The notes under the pieces were generated by a model. The model ran no database searches. It was not told the DNA's origin and worked only from the letters and a program-made list of their open reading frames with translations. 64,000 nucleotides of DNA, from contig JAHLKD010000002.1 in assembly GCA_025526935.1 (NCBI GenBank), positions 599,001 to 663,000 on the forward strand. The letters run 5' to 3'. This DNA comes from Cladochytrium replicatum (lineage: Eukaryota > Chytridiomycota > Chytridiomycetes > Cladochytriales > Cladochytriaceae). The translations under genes and the position numbers were made by a program. Positions 46,575 to 57,829 of this stretch are shown here, one piece after another; within the stretch, counting starts at the first letter, position 1, and every line of letters begins with the position of its first letter.

Positions 46575-47866
46575 TCAAGGCCCAGTTGCCTTCCACACCT
46601 TTCGCTCTGTGTTTGGATAACCCAAAGGTGACATGAGTGTTGGGGAGTTCGGGTGCTGTTGGTGCGAGTGCAAACCATTCCCTTGTCCACCGACCACTGC
46701 TGGTCCCAACCTACTCGCTTTACGAACGATTGTGACCCCACTAGCTCCGGCCTTGTTTCCACCGAATGAGAGCAGAACGTTCTCTTCGCCCGCTACCAAT
46801 GTGGATTGCGGACCCCTGGCCCGAGCGCGATGTTGGATCACCTCCTTTGCAAAGTGGTACCTTCACCCCATCGCGAAATTAGTGAATGTTCAAACGCGAA
46901 TGCGATGATCTCTACCTCTCCATGTCAGAAGGAACTTCAAACGCTTTGCTTTCAACAACCTTCTTCAGCCACTCGAACGGGAGCTCGGCGAACAACTTAA
47001 CGAGCTCTTTATACGCTTCCCCTTCTCTGTTACCCCAAACGGGACCAAGTTTCTCCAACAACTCCCGCCCAACGCCACGGCACAAGAAGCCGAACACGCA
47101 GTCTCGAATCTCCTGGCTCCATGAACCGTAGCTACCGCCAAACTCCTGCTGGTTGGCAAACGAGCAATATTCCAGCACAGTCGAACGGTCAACATCCGCT
47201 TTGATCATATCTGTAGCCATCTGTGCGAGATCCCAAAGCTGCAAGAGGTGCGAAACAGCGAGGACAGAGCGCAACAGGTGAGTTTTCTGCGGACCCACTG
47301 AACCCGTCGCCGATGTCAAAATAGAATGGGAGAATGCCGCGTAGAGATGTCCGAATCCAATGTGGAGGCCCTGAGGCGTGACATTGGGATCGTGTATGGG
47401 AAGGTTAAACTGGAGAGGAAGCCCGTATCTGCGTGAGCCAAACGATGATGAGTCCCAGCTTTAGTGACACGTCAAAATCTCTTACTGCTCTCCACTCAAT
47501 TCGATTTCCGCCAACAACGACGCCAAGTACGGACTCCTTATAGCGATGATGCGATGAAGCTTGAACTCGGGGAAAATCTCCTGACTGTTCCCGTTCAACC
47601 CATCAGACCCATTCTGCGGAAGCTGGGTTCGAATGATCAGATCTGCGTACAGCCCTTGCAGATATGCGGTATTGTAGAGATGAGTGCAAATGACGTCGTG
47701 GTATGTAGTGAGTTGCTGCTGCTGCTGTTGTTGCTGCGGGGATACGCCTGGAGGCATTTGTGACGCTCGTTTGCGCACTCCGTTCTCCTTTTAAATACAT
47801 GTCAGACTTCTGTTAAACAATAATGACCCGCGCTAATGCTACCTGTGGTGGTGCTGTCGGGGCCAT
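46575..47866 (-). CDS. BTB/POZ-domain protein, function unknown
   Basis: From 47866 the protein starts MAPTAPPQ, joins ENGVRKRASQMPPGVSP and a run of eight Gln, then a BTB-like domain: HLYNTAYLQGLYADLIIRTQ, FPEFKLHRIIAIRSPYLASL and LAEIELSGEQ. After an intron comes LPLQFNLPIHDPNVTPQGLH and GFGHLYAAFS. A helical region follows (LLRSVLAVSHLLQLWDLAQM, ATDMIKADVDRSTVLEYCSF, PFEWLKKVVESKAFEVPSD). A final exon (KEVIQHRARARGPQSTL...) ends KVWKATGP at 46575. The layout (BTB, then BACK-like helices) fits fungal BTB proteins that may serve as adaptors for cullin-3 ubiquitin ligases; that role is inference. It diverges from the JHDM1-type gene across about 250 bp. Confidence 0.78.
47713..47736. repeat. 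CTG/TTG codon repeat encoding poly-Gln in the BTB protein
   Basis: Eight plus-strand trinucleotides (TTG, CTG x4, TTG x2, CTG) that read as eight Gln codons on the minus strand, between the N-terminal tail and the BTB domain. Confidence 0.9.
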
Positions 47867-48120
47867 ACTATCAAGGAGAAACGAGAAGTAATTAAAAGAG
47901 AAGTAAAATTGTTTCCGGCTTCTGAAATGTCCAGATTCCCCACAATCTTTGCCTTCTTGATAAACCTTGGTTTCCAAACGACAAACGCACCTCGTGCGTG
48001 CACTTTATTGCAAGCAACGTCAACTCCAAGCGTGAGACGTAAGATCAGGTTTGTCAGGTCCGAAGAAAACCGAAGTAAAATTTGGACGCGTTGGACAAGC
48101 CTGACCGATTCCTGTGCTCA

Positions 48121-50960
48121 ATGGCGAAACAGCGACACTTGAGTGTATCGACTGGATCTAAAGAATCCGAGAGAGCTGTATATTGCTACTGCAAATCAGA
48201 TGGGCAGGATGGAGAGCTCATGATCGAGTAATGCATTCTGCTTCCTCCCCCGCTCCAGGTTGATCGACCGTCTTTGATTGTCAGGTGCGAAGGTCCAAAA
48301 TGTACTCGGCATTGGTTTCACGGACGATGCTTGCCCGAACCATTGATGACTCAAGACGACGCTGACCGCTATGAACGTTTCTTCTGTCCCGAGGTATGAC
48401 ACGGAACCGCATCCATGGATTGTCGCTGACGTTTCCGACAGTGTGAACCGAAGTGTGGTCCATGCATAAGTATGAGTGAATTTAAATTGATTCAGACCAT
48501 GCATTAACCTACTCTCGAAAAAAAACTAGTGAGACCTCCAAAACGGAAATCTGCGCGAGAGAGAGCGCACATTGACTACAACAAGCTGAACATCGGAAAA
48601 GGCGTTGATGAATACAAGTACACAAAGATATTAAAGGCGAGGACGTTCTTGCCGGCGAACTTTGCGCGGATCCGTGGATCAGAGCTGACCATTGACTATG
48701 CACGGCGAACGGGCCTGGAGTCTCCCGTGATCATCGAAGATCCGGAAGGTCTTGATATGAAGATGCCAGACTCATCGATCACGGTAATTATTCGCGATAT
48801 TGGCATGGGAACTTGAGTTGAGAAAGTTCTCATTAGGTTCGCGACGTTGCCGAGCTGTGCGGTATGCCACCGAGTGATGCGTCTCTATCGCACAACATTA
48901 ATCAGCATGAAATTCAGGTGAGAAGCGGAAAGTCGACGTGATTGAGGTATCGTCGCAGGCAGAACTCGTAATGACACTGGAGGAATGGGCAACATACTAC
49001 GAGCAGCCACCTCACTCCCGCAAACGGATCTTGAATGTGATCAGCTTGGAGTTCAGTGACACTGCACTTGGAAAGCAAGTTGTACGTCCAAAATTCGTCC
49101 GTGACGTCGACTGGATCGATAACGTGTGGCCAGCTGAGATGAAGGCTCGGAAGGAATATCCGAAGGTTCAGCTGTACTGCTTGATGAGCGTCAAGGACAG
49201 TTATACAGAGTACAGACAGCGGTTTCTAAATTGTTGAGGTATTTCTCACTTTCTCTCGGTAGTTTCCACATCGACTTCGGAGGCTCGTCTGTGTTCTATC
49301 ACATTATTAAAGGAGAGAAGATATTCTACTTCATGCCGCCGACGCCAAAGAACTTGAAGAAGTTTGAGAAATGGAGCTCCTCACCAGATCAGTCTCAGAG
49401 ATTCTTGGGAGATGAAACTGACGAATGCTATGAAGTGAAGCTGTGTTCAGGCAACACGTAAGTGGCAAGGAATCAACATTTGTATCGATTTTTCTAATAT
49501 CCTTTCTTGTTTTTCTAGCATGATCATTCCCTCTGGATGGGTACTGAGAACTTTTACCCAGGTGAAAACCGTACTGATTGTCCAATTATGTGTAGATCCA
49601 TTCTGTTTATACTCCCAAGGATTCTCTGGTGATAGGAGGAAACTTCCTGCAAGGATATGCAATGGCCACTCAACTGGATGTGTTCAAAATCGAAGATAAG
49701 ACTCTGGTGCCGCTCAAGTTCCGGTGAGTGTTATATTGCTGATTTTTTTCATCGAACTCAAGTTATATCACTTAAGATTTCCACATTTTGAGTCAATGCA
49801 ATGGTGGGCTGCAAAAAGCTACTACCAGCTGTTGCGAGGTAGGAGTCAAGAAGTGTAAGATTTTGACGGGATCATTGATATCTCCTAATTATACAGCGCA
49901 GCTTTCATCGGATAAGATGCCCTCAGATCAGAACCTCCCGTGTGACGCAGAAATGGCTGGTCTTGATGCTCTCATTTCGTTTCTTTCTGTACGAGCGAAC
50001 AAGTTGGCAAATTTCGAAGATTGCACCAAAGACGAGCGAAAGAAGGTGCGCAGAAGTATTCCCAGGGGAATTAAGAACGCGCAGCTGCTGGTGTTGTCGC
50101 TGGAAGCTTATGTCGCAAGAGCTCGTGCAGCTGTTGAAGTTACCAGACGCACGTTGGTGCTACAGCAGAGTTCCGAAAACTTGAGCGAAGCTTTGGATAC
50201 CAAAACGGAAGATCGATCTCGGAGTAGCAATGAACGGGTAAAAAGTGAAGCTTTGTCCGAAGCATCACAATCAAATGACGGTACAGAAGACAAACGTGAA
50301 AGAGAGGATATGAGCGATCACGATAACGAACCGCCTTCGAACGGAAATTCACAATGGAAACGCCCAAGAGAGGAACACGTACTGCTCGAAGATTGGGAAT
50401 CCGATTTGACAGACTTGGAGTTTTATGACACCGATTCCGATCGGAGCGGCAACGATGACGATGCCATGAGCGAGGAAGAAGCGGAGGAAGAGGATGTAGC
50501 CGATGATAACTTCATCCCAACAGAGAGGGATTACGAATCGGCAGTATCGTTGCCAGTGAAACGGGCAATGTCAGAGGCAGGGTCCGATGCGTCACGAGAC
50601 ACACCCGAGCCAACTGGACCATTGGGTGGATACTTGCATAAGCCGCTCCGGATAGTTAACTTCAAAGATGGCGATAGCTCTCGAAAGAGAAGTCGGCCGG
50701 ATCAGAGAAAAAGCGGAGGACAATCTACCGGTTCGACGGTGAGTAAGGGACCGATGGGAGGATCGGTCAACCCTCAGAGTAGCACCGCAGCGAACAGTTT
50801 AAGTCAGGGTAGAGGGACAATAGCCGATGTGATTGCTGGTGGAGCTTTGGTACCACCTGGCACGATTGTCGGAGTGGACTTGTTGTCGAACTCACGATCG
50901 AAGAGGAAGAAGGAGTCGATCTACGATAAGATCGAAAAGACTTTAAAGAAAAAGCGATGA
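48121..50960 (+). CDS. JmjC histone demethylase of the JHDM1/KDM2 type with PHD finger
   Basis: A Fe(II)/2-oxoglutarate demethylase; JHDM1 relatives remove H3K36me1/2. The start is MAKQRHLSVSTGS at 48121. An N-terminal PHD finger follows (VYCYCKSDGQDGELMIECEG, TRHWFHGRC, FFCPEC). Next come the JHDM1 entry block RPPKRKSARERAHIDYNKLN and TMSLEEW-like TLEEWATYYEQPP, LNVISLEFSDTALGKQVVRP and VRDVDWIDNVWP. The JmjC core has [20 protein letters not shown] (His-x-Asp iron ligands), KIFYFMPPTPKNLKKFEKWS, MIIPSGWIHSVYTPKDSLVI (third ligand His) and GGNFLQGYAMATQLDVF. A C-terminal region of about 330 residues is acidic/Ser-rich and ends in KRKKESIYDKIEKTLKKKR, a likely nuclear signal. About ten introns. 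It should be catalytically competent. Confidence 0.9.
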
Positions 50961-51152
50961 TAGAATAATATCATAAACACAGATCACGCTCCTTCACCCC
51001 CCCCCACATCCTTATTTCGTATCGTACAATTGCATCCAGTCGATCGTTGTTCAAGGTGTGCGATCCGAAGAAGATCTTGCATTTGACCTTCATCTGGTTA
51101 CATACATTACTATAACTTAGGACTACATGCATGCACCGAACAGTGGGGCAAT

Positions 51153-52174
51153 GTGGAAACCATGTACACCACACAACAAGCCATGTCAAAAGAATGCTCA
51201 TCCTTCCTCGACCAGATCGGAAGGCTTTTCTTGGACATGGTCTTACAAGAGCACGCACGGTATAACAGAAACGGAATCTTCGACGAGTGTATGGGAACTT
51301 TTCTTCGGTACATGATATGCGCATTGCGTGGTATGCATATGTCCACCATCGCTTTCTCCCAAATGACAAGAAAGGGACAGCACACTATTTCTCCGGGAAA
51401 AGGAACCGTGACTATCGATAGCCTCAGAGCGAGGGTAGCTATTTGGAAATTGTGCGACAGTCACTGTCATCTAAACATCATTCCACGGAGTGTTCTAATT
51501 GTCCTGGAGGAAAAGGTTATCAATCAAGTGCTTCGGAGCGCAATGGGGGAGTTATTCGATGACAATCAAATCGTCATGGGCAATTCTGGAAGGGGAAACA
51601 ATTGGTAATAAGTGAGTATCTCATCCTCTAGGTTAAGTTTAACGTCCAATAGGTCAGTAGCAGGATACTCGATATATGGTCGACAATATCAGGACGATAT
51701 CATCGAAGCTGTTCGAACGAAAGACGAGTACTGCGACGCGCTCGGTTCGTTCTTTGTGATTAAGTCGATGGGCGGAGGGACAGGGTCTCATACCTGTGCG
51801 AAACATTGGCAGACGCATTTCCTGAGGTCATCGATTTGTAGCAGCTGTCAGTCACAGCGGAGACGATCATGTTGTGACATCACCATACAATAGGTACAGT
51901 GGACCTGAACTGTGCTGCGAAACAAGCGTCGAACTTTCTTAGCATTCTATCCTTGTCTCGAATGATTAATTCAGCTGAGTGCGTGCTACCATTTGACAAC
52001 CAAGCCTTGATCGACATTTACGATCGAATTTTGAAGCAGTGTACCGAAACGTCAGGTGCAGGCGTCTTCTCGCGGGTTTCCTCCAGATTTGAGTTCCGAA
52101 ATAAGGGGAGTACGTTGATTGATGTTGGTCTGGGGAGAGAGGCAAAGGCGTTGAAGTTTCGAAAGGAATCCTGA
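51153..52174 (+). pseudogene. Degenerate epsilon-tubulin gene
   Basis: Epsilon-tubulin belongs to centrioles and basal bodies, so it occurs in flagellated lineages. Matching blocks in order: DQIGRLFLDMVLQEHARYNR and NGIFDECMGTFLRY; SLRAR joined across an intron to VLIVLEEKVINQVLRSAMGE; GNSGRGNNW joined to SVAGYSIYGRQYQDDI; CDALGSFFVIKSMGGGTGS (nucleotide loop); ETLADAFPEV; FVAAVSHSGDDHVVTSPYN; and NSAECVLPFDNQALIDIYDR. Frame changes are needed after GGGTGS near 51795, with about four residues missing, and again near 51825, where the uncorrected frame hits a TAG. The N-terminal GQCGNQ motif is not recognisable (SSFLDQ stands there). After 52174 I cannot find the C-terminal half. Pseudogene is well supported. 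Confidence 0.75.
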
Positions 52175-53459
52175 AGCCTCATCTATTCGACATTCACGGA
52201 AGTGTCGAAAACGTTACAGCTTTAATTCATGAGTATAAAGCCCATGATGTTTCAAACCAGGACTCGAGCCCGAAACTATTTCGGTTAGACTCCGCCAGTA
52301 GCATTTGCAAATGAGCTCTCGTCAAGATCGGGACAATGACGTTCCACGTAAGTCATCGATGGACGATCAACAACGTCAATTACAATCCCACCATCAAGAG
52401 ATCGATTCAGTGTGCCAGCCATTCAGTTACTTCGACTTCACAACGTACAGGAGTGAACTGAACAATGGTCGCCTTCTGACATACAGGTGAAGAACGAAGC
52501 CAAACATATCAATCAACGGATCCCTTCGAAAACGGAAGGTCTACATATCTGCACTAGAACTTTCTTCTATGCGGGCATTTGGTGGCTCCAACAAATGCAC
52601 ATTTCCGCATATTTGGACCTTGCTGACGACTGCACGACAATCCGAATGACTTTGGTGGAAGATGAACGAGCGACCGACGAGAGGATTCGATGGAAACGTG
52701 ACAAGTCACAGGTTCCTATGTATCCTGAAGCAACAACACAATTACATTCAAATGACCAGCTCGGTGGGTTGCAAATAAAGCAGAATCACAGTCCGTCACG
52801 TTCAACGGACTAGAATGATCCCGAACAAATCACAGGCTCCTCAAATGGGGCACAATACTTTGTGAAAAATGCTCGAGAAAGCAGATGGCTCGAAATGAGA
52901 AATACACGAGGTTTGGAGGATGGCTTCACATTCTCGGGAGCAGTTTGAGGACGATACTGACCTACATGATCTGGTGAAACACACGACAACCTCTGCAAAA
53001 TCGAGATCTATAAACAAGCAAAAACATATCACGATGGAATGCCATAGGTAAGAATCAACAATCAGTGCAGGGCAAACCACCTCGTATCACCTTGACCATT
53101 TGCTCGATTCAAGGACAACACATCTTTGAATACTGGAGAAGAAGAACACCATGAAAAGACGGCCAAATCGTGATCCTCTCGTCTTAATGTCAGTTCTCAG
53201 AAGTGTGATGAAGGTGGTTTTGCTCACAAAAGACTCGAGGCTACCCAAGGGAATCTCCGCGCAAATCTGACAAGGACAGTCTCGGATCGGACATCGCAAA
53301 CCTGGTCATCACCAACAATCTGATCAGAAGTTGGCGGGCCTGAGAGAATTGGAAAAACCTGAAAGAGTGCTCAAGACGCGGGAGGAATAGTTTTTGACCA
53401 GTTGGAGATTGTGCGCCGCGGCAAAGTTTATTTTGTTTCAATAATTGGCACCAAAAGCT
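52175..53459. other. Region without a supported gene
   Basis: Downstream of the epsilon-tubulin remnant. It has frames of up to 108 codons (52487-52813) with no recognised domain and no epsilon-tubulin C-terminus. It could be further decayed tubulin sequence or spacer. A tRNA-like pair of boxes near 52257-52300 on the minus strand was examined and rejected. Confidence 0.4.
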
Positions 53460-54822
53460 TTATCCCAAAACCTGTTCCTTCAACTCCGCAATCATTTCTG
53501 CAGTTGTGTCCGATTTGCTCGCCCAGCTGTCTGATTTCTTGAGAATTGCTGATGCTTCTGCCAGCATCCGGCGTTCTACAAAGCCCTTCACAATAGCAAC
53601 TCCAGCGCTGGCATCAATGGGCAATCCGAGCGACACGAGTTCATTGTACGTAGTGTGCGACCTTTCCCATCCTTCTTCCGTCCCTCCGCTAACACCCGCC
53701 TCGATCAAATAGGTGTATGTCTGGGAAGTGGGGGCGACGTGGTGGTACAACAAGATCGCGAAGCACTGGTACAGTTTGTCCAGGTACGCGATATGCTCAT
53801 CGTTGTTCTTCTCCACCCAAAACTTTTCGTGCGCGCGCCGACTGTATCGATTCATAATCACATGGATCTGATCCGCGTGCTGTATGTACAGCGCGTACTT
53901 GTTCTGGTCGCACAGCATCTCAACTAAAACGTCCTCGGCGCGCTTTCCCTCCCCCGTTTCCGACTGCTCCGGAATCCGCGCGAGAACTTCCCACACAAGC
54001 GCACTATCTGCAGGTGTCCATTTTCCATCGACGTCGTTCAAGTGCGTCACCAGGAAATTCTTAAACGCCTCGGCCTCGGTTGCGTTGGTCACTGCGTACA
54101 GGACTGCACGCAGCAGTTTCTGATCGGGAGGTGTGGGCGGCATCGCGTCGGGGGTCATGATCCGTTTCCCCGACCTCGCAAAGTTGCGCGTCATCGCCGC
54201 CTCGGCGAGGAGACTCTGGCCTTTGAACTGCCGCACGGCACGGTCGTACTCGGCAACGGCGGCATCAAACGTCGGCGAAAACCCGTGCGTTATCGACAAT
54301 CCATGTTCTGAATTGCTTTCACAGCTTTCGTCCGTTCCCGTCGCCGCTTCGACGCCCGAGGAGCCGGCGCCGGACGCGGAGGTGGTGCTGGAGGAGGACG
54401 AGGACGAGGTGGAGAGGGAGGAGGTGCTAGTAGTGTTGCCTAGTGCGCTCGGGGCTGTTATAATGAAGCATTGGTTAAGCGAAACAATCAACTGGTTATT
54501 GGGCAGAGTATTTACCGGCTCCACCCGCCTTCATGTAGCTCGCATTCTGGCTCCAGCTCGCAGCACCAAACGGGGACCCTTTTTGTAATATATTAGTTGG
54601 ATTTGCGAATCTCCGCATGAGCTCACCCAAACCCAGCCCACTAACTCCTTTCACAGCGCAGAGACGGATGCCTGCTGATGGAGCACGTACGGGTGTTGTA
54701 GCAAGAGAGCGAACTACGCGCGGAGCTGAGAAGGCCGGGCGAGCGGAGCAGCTTGAAGCGGCAGCGCGTGAGACGATGCGTAAAGTGATCATGATCGGTA
54801 AGAGAAAACGCGTTGGTAGCAC
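53460..54822 (-). CDS. Mitochondrial helical-repeat (PPR-like) protein, function unknown
   Basis: Two exons. The first starts at 54822 (or at the Met at 54792, MITLRIVSRAAASS) and has a strong mitochondrial presequence, rich in Arg, Ala and Ser without acids (ARPAFSAPRVVRSLATTPVR), then LGELMRRFANPTN and YMKAGGA. The intron (about 54455-54517) ends in AACAG. The second holds a Ser/Thr-rich linker, TFDAAVAEYDRAVRQFKGQS, KLLRAVLYAVTNATEAEAFK, VWEVLARIPEQSETGE, LYQCFAILLYHHVAPTSQTY, TYNELVSLGLPIDASAGVAI and VKGFVERRMLAEASAILKKS. The paired-helix pattern with TYTYLIEAG-type steps recalls PPR proteins that act in mitochondrial RNA processing or translation. That function is inference. Confidence 0.65.
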
Positions 54823-55920
54823 ACACGTGTTGCGGAAGCGAATGGGGATTCCTACATTTGGATTGGAAGAAATGAGTAGTTGGATGCATTAGTTATGGCA
54901 TAGCAAGAGAAATTGAGACTGTGATATTCGTTTAGAACTTTGTTATAATATCTATGATTGCGCCTCGCACATTGCATTTCGGCGAACACGGGAAGGGTTC
55001 CAAAACTCAAATTTGATCTGAATTTGCTTGGGGTTTGCGAGACACCAAATTAAATACGTTGGAAACCTTGCGAAATCCGTTTGCTAATATCAATTTGTAA
55101 ACTTATTATATTGAGTCGACGTATGAGACATGAAACACGTATTGAAACAAGATGTCCAAGTAGTAGTGTGTCCCAGAAAATTTAGCAGATCAAAACGGAC
55201 ATATCTGGTTTTGTAATTGAACAGCCAAATAATTGTTTTAAGCTGCAGCTGCCGTACGTCTTGATTGAACAGCAGTGGATTTTCAAGCCGTCGCACGCAT
55301 TTGCCAATTGAACCCACACCACCATTCGGCTGCCTGTCGCATACTTGTTAGCGCATTATTGCTGGCAATCAACCCTGCTGTTGCTTCTCTCAGTGCAAGC
55401 TCCAGGTTGCCTTGCTTTAACGGTGTTCTCACTTCAGAAATAACATATCCATCATCAGAAAGGCCATATCGGTTGAAACAGCATACCCTTGCAGACTCTT
55501 TCCGTTTGGGCTGTAATGGGATCGAGGACCTCCAAAATATTGTCGAAGAACGCTCGACTCGTTTTGGAAATCATTTCAAGAGCCCAGTCAGTGTGCCGGC
55601 CCCAAACAATTGTTCCATCTGCTCCAAAACAGAATGTGCTGGCTACTTTGACACTTTGGAGCTGCCTATTGTAATATGCATTTTGCTTGTCGGCTATGGT
55701 CAGTTCTTGTACGTCATAGTTCTTTCCGTCAATGAAATCCCACACGAGAGGCTCCTGTTGTTCACAAGTTGGCCACAAAACTGCTGCAGCAGGGAGATGA
55801 CGCAAGGCTTGAAAGAGGCATTGTTCTGCCCTGTGCATGGTTTGCAAAAACATATCCGGCAGTATACCAAACATCAGGTTGAGCATCGTAGTGTCGCTCT
55901 GGGATAAGTAGAAATTTAGA
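54823..55920. other. Spacer leading into retroelement remains
   Basis: About 1.1 kb with frames on both strands (plus 55275-55907; minus 55455-56009) that do not match a family I know. By position, just 5' of a Ty3/gypsy integrase fragment on the plus strand, it may be decayed reverse transcriptase/RNase H sequence, but I could not find those motifs. Confidence 0.35.
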
Positions 55921-56520
55921 AGACATGTGAGGATCGCTGGAAGATATTGGTACCAACTGAGATTGCCGAAGCAACTATCCTCCCGGATAGACATGAAAGA
56001 GGTGGTCACTTTTCTGCTAAAAAGATGTTTGCTGCATTAGCTACAGTCTTCTGGTTTCCAAAGATGCTCCATATGATCAGGAGGTGGGTCAAAGGCTGCC
56101 AGGTGTGTCAAGATCATGCCCGACCACCACCTCATTCGACTTCCCTCCAGAATATTGCAGCCATAACCAGTTGTTGGGCTCCTTCATCTTTAGACAATGC
56201 AGGTCCATTCTGTGGTTGTCATCCATTGATTGGCATTCTTGTTGTAGTCTGCTGCTTCTCTTCATGTTGTCATCTCTACAAGTGTAACATCAACCCAATA
56301 TCCGAAGAAGTTGGCAATTTGATATACAAAAACATTATCCACTCCATGGTTTTCCAGAGAGATTCACATCAGATAGAGGATCTGCCTTTGTTAGTCGGAT
56401 GACGCAGACAGTTCTGAAGCGGTTGGGAATCGAGCAGCATTCTACTACAGCTCATTATCCACAGGCTAATATATGTGGAGAAAGCACAGTGAAACTGCAG
56501 TTCTAACCAAATTAGCTGAT
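55921..56520 (+). mobile_element. Fragment of a Ty3/gypsy-type retrotransposon: integrase zinc-binding and partial core
   Basis: The plus-strand frame includes WKILVPTEIAEATILPDRHE, then the H2C2 integrase zinc finger (HERGGHFSAKKMFAALATVF, WFPKMLHMIRRWVKGCQVCQ: two His and two Cys with family spacing). After it a diverged integrase core is recognisable mainly by TVLKRLGIEQHSTTAHYPQA near 56409-56463 (the usual ...HSTTAHYPQANG... block). Stops and frame changes separate these parts, the first catalytic Asp region is not clean, and no LTR was identified. It is therefore a dead remnant. RT and RNase H are missing or unrecognisable upstream. Confidence 0.7.
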
Positions 56521-57234
56521 GCAGTATACGATGGGGATGTACTCCGCTTTAAAGTTCGCCTCCGTTCTATGGTCCGGATGGACAATCTTCAGCATGGTCC
56601 TCTTCTAACAATTGTCCAAATGTAGAGACAGAGTGGAGGACAGGTTTAGCTAAAACACACATCTGCAAAGAAAACAAACTCAAAGAAAAATCTCTTCCAC
56701 TCTTCTCGACTGCCAACGAAAATCACACCCATCACAATTGACTCGCCACTCCATACTCGATCATCTTCTCTGCAAGACTCTTCCGAATGCGCCTGACCGC
56801 TACACCAGAATCGCAACAGCGGGGATCCGGTTACGACATTGCTCAAGCAATTCCCTTACGTTGTTCACAGTGGCCCAAAGACGGTCGCAATCTTCATGAG
56901 CTGTGTCCGCAAGACCAGACACTGATGCGCGATCTTCAAGAGGTGTGTCTGTACCTTATGCAGTAGGCACATCTGATCCCAAAACTATCCAACAGCTCTA
57001 AAATCTGGTGCATCACCTTAGTTTTCTATGGTGCATGTGCAGTTCCAGAGGTTGGCTGTTAGCCATTGTCCTCAGATGTCCCAGAACCGAAAGCGTGATA
57101 TTTAGCTTTGTCAATCAGAGAGGTGGCATGGTAAGGGTCTGTGTAGGTTGAAGTGGATGCGGTGGTCATTTCATTGCCTAGTTCCAAAGATTCTTCTTTG
57201 ATATCCAGTCTCGGCTGTTTTCCACGCCGATCTC

Positions 57235-57330
57235 GTTGTTCAAGTTCTGCTCATCACTTTGAGACAAATTCTGTTCATCACACATGCTACAAGTTCTGTT
57301 CCTCACTATGGTTCAAGTTCTGTTCGTCAC
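57235..57330 (+). repeat. Degenerate short tandem repeats (CAAGTTCTGTTCNTCACT)
   Basis: Four imperfect units of about 18 bases, each followed by a variable spacer, near 57239, 57263, 57288 and 57312. The core reads AAGTTCTG(C/T)TC(A/C/G)TCACT with small changes in each copy. Confidence 0.7.
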
Positions 57331-57469
57331 TGTAGTAGAAAATTAATGTTGGATGGAGGAGTCGGGGCACACATGAATAAACTCAAAATTTGACAAATAT
57401 TTGCCCAAGCCTAGCAGCCTATTTGCCAAATGCTTAGGTACCATTTGTATTTGGAAAATTGGTGTCCCC

Positions 57470-57496
57470 ATTTGCTCAAATCACATTTGAGCAAAT
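57470..57496. repeat. Perfect inverted repeat, 12-bp arms with a 3-bp spacer
   Basis: ATTTGCTCAAAT at 57470-57481, spacer CAC, then ATTTGAGCAAAT at 57485-57496, its exact reverse complement. It could form a hairpin, act as a binding site, or be the end of a mobile element. Confidence 0.9.
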
Positions 57497-57829
57497 CAGG
57501 GGAAAGAGCTTTTATGAAGAAAACTATAATTCAACATGGATCTCAGGAGCGAGGGCATATCAGTTAGGAGGCACAACACACGACAAGAATTTGGATTTGT
57601 ATGGACTCAAGCAATTGAACCAGCATCATGGTATAGCACGGTAGCAGCACGAGCCACACACAGAGACATTCAGGAAGTTTACGAGCTTCAATCATCAATT
57701 CTATGACAGTGTGGCTGCAGTCAAGATTCAGAGGCTGGAGAAGTTACAGGGTTTCAGAACATTTGGCAACATTTCCAAGATTTTCCGGATATGAATGCTC
57801 CGATGGCTCTTCCCTGAGAATGATGGTTT

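Larger units (their letters stand above)
56521..57829. other. Low-coding repeat-rich spacer
   Basis: Between two retroelement pieces. It contains only short frames, the degenerate repeat at 57235-57330 and the inverted repeat at 57470-57496. No gene is supported. Confidence 0.4.

Noticed and set aside
52257-52305. Minus-strand tRNA-like A box (TGGCGGAGTC) and B box (GGCTCGAGTCC)
   Set aside because: The boxes start about 27 bases apart, too close for a tRNA. No acceptor stem pairs, and there is no room for an anticodon arm.
55455-56009. Minus-strand 184-codon frame opposite the integrase leader
   Set aside because: No domain, no splice or family support, and it overlaps the plus-strand integrase zinc-binding region, which has clear motifs.
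57235-57330. Short tandem repeats as a CRISPR-like array
   Set aside because: Units are about 18 bases, degenerate, with irregular short spacers, in a eukaryotic genome with no cas genes.
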